A stretch of DNA of 47,913 nt. Source: Curtobacterium sp. MCSS17_008 (GTDB taxonomy: Bacteria > Actinomycetota > Actinomycetes > Actinomycetales > Microbacteriaceae). The stretch lies in contig NZ_QKSM01000018.1 of assembly GCF_003234185.1 (NCBI RefSeq), forward strand, positions 1-47,913. The letters run 5' to 3'. Under the pieces are notes generated by a model. That model was not told the origin of the DNA. It was given only the letters and a program-made list of their open reading frames with translations, and ran no database searches. The position numbers and the translations under genes were made by a program. Below, piece after piece: positions 43,972 to 47,913 of this stretch (its first letter is position 1; every line of letters begins with the position of its first letter).

Positions 43972-44027
43972 GCGGTTGGTGAGACCGCGTTCGGCAGTTG
44001 GTGAGACTGCCTCCAGCTGGTGTGCTG
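43972..44027 (-). promoter_or_regulatory. Tandem hairpins with covarying stems in the adhesin leader
   Basis: Read on the plus strand, GCGGT-TGGTGAG-ACCGC (43972-43988) and GCAGT-TGGTGAG-ACTGC (43994-44010) are 22 bp apart. The 7-nt centre is the same in both, while the third stem pair changes from G:C to A:T. A weaker third copy, CAGC-TGGTGT-GCTG, lies at 44014-44027. The first hairpin ends about 27 nt before the ATG at 43944, just upstream of the ribosome site. Confidence 0.65.
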
Positions 44028-44360
44028 TGAAAGGAGCGTAACCCTGAGAAGGGACACATGTCCAAGCCCCGTCGAAGGAGAGCCGAGGAAACGGTGCGGC
44101 GTAGGGGTGCGCGGGCGGGACTTGAGGATCGGTGTCTGGTCCCGCCCGCTGGCAGCGGTACCACCCGCTACTGCGACACATCACGAAGCATGAACCTTCG
44201 CGCCGCCAACTCCCCCAAGCGGTATCCGGCACCATCGCGCGAACCGATCCACGCACACTGCTGTCCACGGTGTCGGTTCAGGAGTTGGGTGCGCGGCCGG
44301 ACCAAACTCCTCGAGGACCCGCTCCGAAGGCATAACGGCTGCGCGACAGATGTTGCACAG

Positions 44361-44399
44361 TCGCGGTGCCCGTGGCTCCCTGATCCGGCGACGGGCACC
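44361..44399. repeat. 11-bp inverted repeat
   Basis: GCGGTGCCCGT and ACGGGCACCGC are perfect complements with a 17-nt spacer in the middle of the intergenic region. It may be a hairpin in a leader or a protein-binding dyad; it does not abut any gene end. Confidence 0.5.
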
Positions 44400-44604
44400 G
44401 CTCCCAAGACGAGAACGGCGGGCGGCCTGCAACCCGACTGCAGACCGACCGCCACGTCGCAGCGCCTGATCCACGCGACGACGCTTCTACTCGAGCATCG
44501 TTCACTTGTGACGTCAAGGGGTTGACCACGCGGCCACGACACGATAAAAAACGCGCATTGGTTGGTTTTCGACGACGCGCTCGAGGTGTCGCCGATGCTG
44601 CGTG

Positions 44605-45756
44605 TCAGGCGCAGGCGGTTCCCGTGATGAGCCCGAGGACGCTAACGACCTTGACATTCACAGAGTTTGTCGAGGTTGCGGTCCAGGCGCCGGCATAGTC
44701 GGTGCGGATGGTGAGGGTACGGACGGTACCAAGATCGAGGAGGCCGCTGAGCTTGACCGTCGCAGTGTGTGCGGTTCCGCTCGATGTGGTTGCGATCACG
44801 GCGGATCCGTTCTCGAGGACGGAGAACGACTTCGGGATATCCGCTCCGGCGGGATACTTCCAGCTGAGGACGACGGAGCCATTGTTGTTGACGCACATAA
44901 CGTTGGTCGCGGACGGAGCCGAGCCTGCGGTGAAGTGACTCGTTGGACTCTTGGCGACATGGTGGAACGGGTCCGCGAAGGCGTTCACGGGTATCGCGGT
45001 GATGGTTCCGGCCAGCAAGAGAACACCGATGGCGCCGCCGGCGCGACGGAGTCGCCTGATGCGTCGTGCACGGCGACGAGTGAACCGTCTCGTGAAAGCG
45101 TGTCGAGCACCATTGACGCGTTGTTCGGAGGTGCCGTTGTGCGCCCGTGCTGGCAATTCTGCAGGCGCTTCAGCATTGGTGTTGGCTTGGCCGTCCGGTG
45201 CTGCGCTCAGACGGCGGAGGGGCCCGTCGATCGTGCAGAGGTACAGCACAGCGGCGAGGCTTGCGGCGAGGAGGGCGATTGCGCTCCAGTTGCCGGCGTG
45301 GAGCCAGAGGATCGGAGTGCCGATCATGGGGACGCGGAGAAACGCAACGCCGTGCACGGCGTCCCGGGTGATCGTGGTGGAGTCCTGCTGAGGGTTCGCG
45401 TCACCCTTTGTGATGAGCGTGCCGCCCGCATCGTCGTCGATGTACCGGTGCATACGCAGGTGTCCGGCCTGGTCGGGGTCATCGGCGAGGAGAATCTGCC
45501 CGAGGCGAATTTCGGACGCGGCAACGGGGCGGGAAACGACGACATCGCCGGGAGCGAGGCGCGGCTGCATTGAACCGGTCATCACCGTGGTTGGCTGCCA
45601 GTCGATGACTGCTGGCGCGGCCGCCCACAAAGCCAAGCCGAGGAGTGTGACGATGATGCTGCGGGCGAGTGTGGCGACAGCAACACGCCCCCAGTCGAGG
45701 CCGTCACGGACCGCGTCACGCGTCGCCGGGTGACCGGTGGCGGTGATGCTGACCAT
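44605..45756 (-). CDS. SipW-type signal peptidase I fused to an extracellular SipW-substrate-like domain
   Basis: 383-aa membrane protein. Residues 1-180 are a signal peptidase of the SipW/archaeal type: a first membrane helix at 29-50, nucleophile Ser62 in TGSMQPRLAPGD, His103 in LRMHRY (in place of the bacterial Lys), Asp119/125 in TKGDANPQQD, and a second helix at 151-176. A 60-residue polar, then Arg-rich linker (FTRRFTRRRARRIRRLRR) leads to another signal-like helix at 239-260. Next come SPTSHFTAGSA, as in SipW substrates, and a beta-rich domain with Cys288 and Cys382. Ordinary SipW proteins are about 190 aa, so the second half is an added module. It lies 92 bp downstream of the TasA-like gene. 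Confidence 0.85.
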   Translation of the reverse strand: MVSITATGHPATRDAVRDGLDWGRVAVATLARSIIVTLLGLALWAAAPAVIDWQPTTVMTGSMQPRLAPGDVVVSRPVAASEIRLGQILLADDPDQAGHLRMHRYIDDDAGGTLITKGDANPQQDSTTITRDAVHGVAFLRVPMIGTPILWLHAGNWSAIALLAASLAAVLYLCTIDGPLRRLSAAPDGQANTNAEAPAELPARAHNGTSEQRVNGARHAFTRRFTRRRARRIRRLRRAGGAIGVLLLAGTITAIPVNAFADPFHHVAKSPTSHFTAGSAPSATNVMCVNNNGSVVLSWKYPAGADIPKSFSVLENGSAVIATTSSGTAHTATVKLSGLLDLGTVRTLTIRTDYAGAWTATSTNSVNVKVVSVLGLITGTACA

Positions 45757-45848
45757 GAGTGCCTTCGACGAGGGGCGTGCTGGGAACGAGTTGCTGCGCC
45801 GGCCAGGATCGGTTGGAGTAAGAACGCCGTCTTCTAGCCGGGATCGCG

Positions 45849-46454
45849 TCAGCTGTTCTGCGCCTCCCAGGTGAGGCCGAGGGATGCGGTGCCGCCCTGG
45901 ACGGTGTTCGGGGCGCTATCGGAGACTGTGTAGCTGACCTTGAAGACGCGGGATTCGGAGCCGCTGCCGGTTGGCGCCCAGGTGCCCACTCCGTTGGAGA
46001 AGTTGGTTGCCGACGCGCCGAACGAGGCAAGCGTCGAGTTCGCTGGGGTGATCGTGCCGCCGGTAGCAAGCGGGGTGAAGCCGGCGCAAGAGCCGAAGCC
46101 GCCGCCGGTGCCCTGTTCAATCGTGATGTTGATGTTCGACGCCAGCGCGTTCGTCGTCGCAGCGTTCGTGGCGTAGAGCTTCACGGTCGACGCAAGCGAT
46201 CCCGTCGAGGTGACCGTGATGCAGTTCGAGCCTGTCGACCCCGGCTTCAAGCCGGTCGCGTTGAACAGTGCCGTGTTGTTGTCGTCATCAGTCAGCGCGA
46301 CGCTGCCGGCGGTCCAGTTGCTCGTCGGATTGACGGTGGTGGCTGAGAAGGCCGAGTAGGAGGCGGTCGAGACGACGACACCCGAGGCCACGAGAGCGGC
46401 GGGGATGGCGATCCAGGCGGCGAGACGAGCAGCGCGAGGGGTGACACGAGACAT
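45849..46454 (-). CDS. SipW-dependent (TasA/CalY-like) secreted protein
   Basis: 201-aa exported protein. The N-terminus is Arg-containing, then hydrophobic (AAWIAIPAALVASGVVV), and leads into TASYSAFSATTVNPTSNWTAG, read as SYSAFS and TSNWTAG at 32-50; this layout defines SipW-dependent signal peptides. The mature part is rich in Thr, Ser, Ala and Asn, with alternating beta-strand character and two cysteines, fitting a fibre-forming or matrix protein. Homologues in Bacillus (TasA, CalY) build biofilm fibres after SipW cleavage. The signal-peptidase fusion follows on the same strand, so substrate and protease form one unit. The ATG has GGAG upstream. Confidence 0.83.
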   Translation of the reverse strand: MSRVTPRAARLAAWIAIPAALVASGVVVSTASYSAFSATTVNPTSNWTAGSVALTDDDNNTALFNATGLKPGSTGSNCITVTSTGSLASTVKLYATNAATTNALASNINITIEQGTGGGFGSCAGFTPLATGGTITPANSTLASFGASATNFSNGVGTWAPTGSGSESRVFKVSYTVSDSAPNTVQGGTASLGLTWEAQNS

Positions 46455-46500
46455 GGAGGTACTCCGTGAAGAAGAGATCTGATCGGTGGTCGGCCGGGCC

Positions 46501-46549
46501 CGCGGTGGTGAATCGCGCTACGTGCCGTGGTGATGCTTGCACTGGTGAG
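46501..46549 (-). promoter_or_regulatory. TGGTGA motif repeats in the TasA-like leader
   Basis: TGGTGAA (46506-46512), TGGTGAT (46528-46534) and TGGTGAG (46543-46549) lie within 50 bp upstream of the TasA-like gene. The first sits in a small hairpin (CGCGG...TCGCG with a G-U pair). The 22-bp step between the first two equals the step between the hairpins in the adhesin leader, suggesting a shared regulator or RNA-level control. Confidence 0.5.
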
Positions 46550-46558
46550 GTACGACAA

Positions 46559-46624
46559 TCAAGATACTTTGTTGCTAAGCAGTACGCAAGACAAGCTACG
46601 ACCCCCCTGGTGGGGGTATCTTGA
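46559..46624. promoter_or_regulatory. Divergent control region between TasA-like and MarR genes, with a CsoR-like dyad
   Basis: A 9-bp inverted repeat, TCAAGATAC (46559-46567) and GTATCTTGA (46616-46624), encloses TTGC-N10-GCAA (46572-46589) and, at 46601-46617, the dyad ACCCCC-CTGGT-GGGGGT followed by ATC. The last one resembles operators of CsoR/RcnR/FrmR-type metal or formaldehyde repressors (C-tract, G-tract, then TAT). The MarR protein may bind one of the other dyads. Confidence 0.5.
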
Positions 46625-46717
46625 CTGCCGTGGTGCTCGATTGAATGAGCAGCACGGCAGCCGGGTTTGATGCTGCCCCTCGCGCTGGTTGCGCGATTTT
46701 GGAATCGGAAGCAGGCG

Positions 46718-47233
46718 ATGACCACCTCGACGGACGCTCTCACGCTCCCCACCGCCTCGGGAGCCCCTGTGAGTCCCGCCGTCCCGGCGGAACCAGCTGA
46801 CGATCTTTGGCCGCTGCTGACAGCGTTCCGTCTGCTACAGGTGGAGCACGTGAAGATGCTGCATCACGAGAGCGCTGAACGAGGCTTGAACGCGACCGAC
46901 GTCCGCTTTGTGTTCTTCCTCGCGGCCACGGACGGGCAGGGCGTCACGCCAAAGCAAGCCGGTGAGTACCTGGAGCTGTCAACTGGGGCGATGACATCGC
47001 TGATCGATCGACTCGTGAACCGCACCCTCATCGAGCGGCATCCAAACCCGAACGACCGTCGGAGTGTCCTACTGCGCCTCACGCCAGCCGGGACGACAAT
47101 TGCGGACGAGATCGGCCGCCACTACGCCAACGCTTTCGAGCAAGCCTTCCCCGCCGGCCAGCGGCCCATGCTGACCTCTGCGTTCCTGGCTTTGGGTACG
47201 GCGCTCGCGACACGAACACCTGCCGATGTCTGA
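46718..47233 (+). CDS. MarR-family transcriptional regulator
   Basis: 171-aa winged-helix regulator. After a Thr/Ser/Pro-rich N-terminus of about 25 residues, the core shows GLNATDVRFVFFLAA, the HTH VTPKQAGEYLELSTGAMTSL (read as PKQAGEYLELSTGAMTS) and the wing RTLIERHPNPNDRRSVLLRLT, where the DxR motif of MarR proteins is DDRR-like NDRR. ATG 46718 is preferred to an upstream in-frame ATG at 46667 because it has GGAAGCAGG nearby and removes 17 residues without family similarity. It diverges from the TasA-like/signal-peptidase unit and is the best local candidate to control the surface module. Confidence 0.9.
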   Translation: MTTSTDALTLPTASGAPVSPAVPAEPADDLWPLLTAFRLLQVEHVKMLHHESAERGLNATDVRFVFFLAATDGQGVTPKQAGEYLELSTGAMTSLIDRLVNRTLIERHPNPNDRRSVLLRLTPAGTTIADEIGRHYANAFEQAFPAGQRPMLTSAFLALGTALATRTPADV

Positions 47234-47297
47234 CCTGCACATCAAGTCAGGCTCGACGACAGGCTCGCGCTTTCGGTAGCTTGGCGGGAACGATCGC

Positions 47298-47340
47298 GCT
47301 CCGGCCGGAGCAGCAGGGGACGCTCGACGGCCGGAGCGTC
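47298..47340. repeat. Two adjacent small palindromes after the MarR gene
   Basis: GCTCCGGCCGGAGC (47298-47311) is a perfect 14-nt palindrome, and GACGCTC-N8-GAGCGTC (47319-47340) is a perfect 7-bp hairpin. They lie 65-110 bp beyond the MarR stop and may act as its terminator. Confidence 0.45.
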
Positions 47341-47381
47341 GATGCTCGACAAGCCTGCGGCGACGTAGCTACCGATCGGGT

Positions 47382-47567
47382 ATGGCTTGCTTTTACAAGC
47401 GTATGCGTCTGCATAAACAGGACATAGACCGCAACGACCCCCAGTACGAGGGTCAATCCACTGACGCCGCTGCCTTCACGTGGGATTCGGCAGATCAGGA
47501 TGAGCTTGCGGCCTCGCTATTGGACACCCAAGGGATGCACCGCTTCATTGAAACGAGCCCGCGTTAA
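47382..47567 (+). CDS. Possible small protein, unknown
   Basis: 61-aa open frame beginning MACFYKRMRLHKQD and continuing with an acidic part (WDSADQDELAASLLDTQ). I recognise no family. The AT-content is higher than its surroundings, and no strong ribosome site precedes the ATG. A perfect hairpin, CCCGC-GTTAA-GCGGG, spans the stop codon (47558-47572). The acidic second half and the terminator-like hairpin make it more credible than other small frames here, but it could be chance. Confidence 0.35.
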   Translation: MACFYKRMRLHKQDIDRNDPQYEGQSTDAAAFTWDSADQDELAASLLDTQGMHRFIETSPR

Positions 47568-47572
47568 GCGGG

Positions 47573-47778
47573 AAGTTGCGTGAATGCGCGACTTTAAAAA
47601 CCCTCCACTTCATACCTGGCGGTCCCGCCCGGTTGCCGATGAGCCCCGGAGACCCAGCGAGGGCTGGCGCACCGACCGCGGGTGGTGGGGTCAAGCGCTG
47701 CGTGCCCCCTCTACGAGGCACTGAGGGACCTTCATTTCGCCAGTAGGCTCATGAGGTTTTCCTACCCGAAGGACTCTC
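47573..47778 (+). promoter_or_regulatory. Long, GC-structured leader before the last gene
   Basis: About 205 bp with several possible stems, including AAGTTGCG/CGCGACTT (47573-47593, one G-U pair) and ACCCAGC/GCTGG around 47650-47672. GAGCCCCGGAGACCC and GGTGGGGTCAAG resemble riboswitch-type conserved blocks loosely, but I cannot match a known class. TAGGCT at 47743 could be a -10 box, in which case the true leader would be short. Confidence 0.3.
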
Positions 47779-47913
47779 TTGTCGCGCTCTCGCACCACCT
47801 CCGTCGTCGCCGCCTCGCTCGCCGTCGCCCTCGGCGGACTCGGCATCGCAACCCTTCCGCACGCCGCCTCTGCCGTCGAGGGCGAACCTGCGCCGACCGC
47901 GGTGACCTCCGCC
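47779..47913 (+). CDS. Secreted protein, N-terminal part only (runs off the window)
   Basis: The first 45 codons of a gene continuing past the window end. A TTG start with GAAGGA 6 nt upstream gives MSRSRTTSVVAASLAVALGG and then GIATLPHAASAVEG, a standard Sec signal peptide with cleavage after ASA. The mature start is acidic and Pro/Thr-rich, as in wall-associated or secreted enzymes. Function cannot be told from this fragment. Confidence 0.75.
   Translation, partial: MSRSRTTSVVAASLAVALGGLGIATLPHAASAVEGEPAPTAVTSA

Larger units (their letters stand above)
43945..44604. other. Long intergenic region between adhesin and signal-peptidase fusion genes
   Basis: About 660 bp without a supported gene. 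It contains the tandem hairpins of the adhesin leader, an 11-bp inverted repeat at 44361-44399, and at 44548-44553 an A-tract (T-tract on the minus strand) preceded by short GC-rich complements that may terminate the signal-peptidase transcript. The open frames here lack codon bias. Confidence 0.55.

Noticed and set aside
43945..44268. Upstream extension of the adhesin frame by 108 residues
   Set aside because: It would put the signal peptide in the interior of the protein and would read through the tandem hairpins; ATG 43944 gives a normal signal peptide.
44058..44525. 155-aa plus-strand frame between adhesin and signal-peptidase genes
   Set aside because: No ribosome site, no codon bias and a Cys/Arg/Pro-rich translation without any recognisable pattern.
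47247..47456. 69-aa minus-strand frame after the MarR gene
   Set aside because: Hydrophobic start followed by random Arg/Ser composition, no ribosome site, and it runs through two palindromes that look like a terminator.

Overview
The window is very GC-rich, uses many GTG starts, and contains an Lsr2 protein, a multidomain LuxR-type (LAL) regulator, CUT1 sugar ABC transporters without their own ATPase, and a LAxTG-type wall anchor. Together these point to a chromosomal segment of an actinobacterium, most likely Microbacteriaceae; Curtobacterium or a close relative is my guess from gene style, not from a search. Adjacent genes repeatedly overlap by 4 bp (GTGA or ATGA), so operons are easy to read.

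Region 1 (1-10.2 kb) holds a nucleobase permease with a PfkB kinase, a Na+/H+ antiporter, a membrane-anchored SGNH hydrolase, a DUF421 membrane protein, a fructokinase-like PfkB protein, and an overlapping XRE/LAL regulator pair. Region 2 (10.5-16.6 kb) starts divergently from the regulators. It carries three alpha/beta hydrolases, a small membrane protein, and an unrecognised pair: a 650-aa helical, WXG-like protein overlapping a lipoprotein gene.

Region 3 (16.6-35.4 kb) is a sugar and amino-sugar catabolism supercluster. nagA and a ROK kinase diverge from a DeoR/AgaR regulator. An oxidoreductase-CUT1 transporter operon follows, and a second, convergent operon carries another CUT1 transporter with a GH4 glycosidase. 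A second AgaR-like regulator diverges from a tight operon of GatZ/KbaZ-like protein, AgaS, a BadF-type sugar kinase and a clan GH-D alpha-galactosidase or alpha-N-acetylgalactosaminidase. Most pieces of GalNAc/galactosamine catabolism are present, but the catalytic aldolase subunit is not. Both regulator regions and the oxidoreductase promoter carry RTGATCG half-sites, which suggests one interlocked regulon.

Region 4 (35.4-40.8 kb) looks like an acquired, partly decayed island. It has an HTH-protein remnant, an orphan membrane protein, a PIN-domain nuclease-like protein, a YhcG/DUF1016 nuclease pseudogene with at least three lesions, and an Lsr2-type silencer.

Region 5 (40.8-47.9 kb) is a surface or biofilm module. 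It contains a large LAxTG-anchored adhesin with five TIG repeats (two identical at the DNA level), a SipW-type signal peptidase fused to an extracellular SipW-substrate-like domain, a SipW-dependent (TasA/CalY-like) secreted protein, and a MarR regulator. The leaders of the adhesin and the TasA-like gene share a TGGTGA motif spaced 22 bp; in the adhesin leader it sits in hairpins whose stems covary. The window ends inside a secreted-protein gene preceded by a long leader. I saw no rRNA, intact tRNA, CRISPR array or intact insertion sequence.
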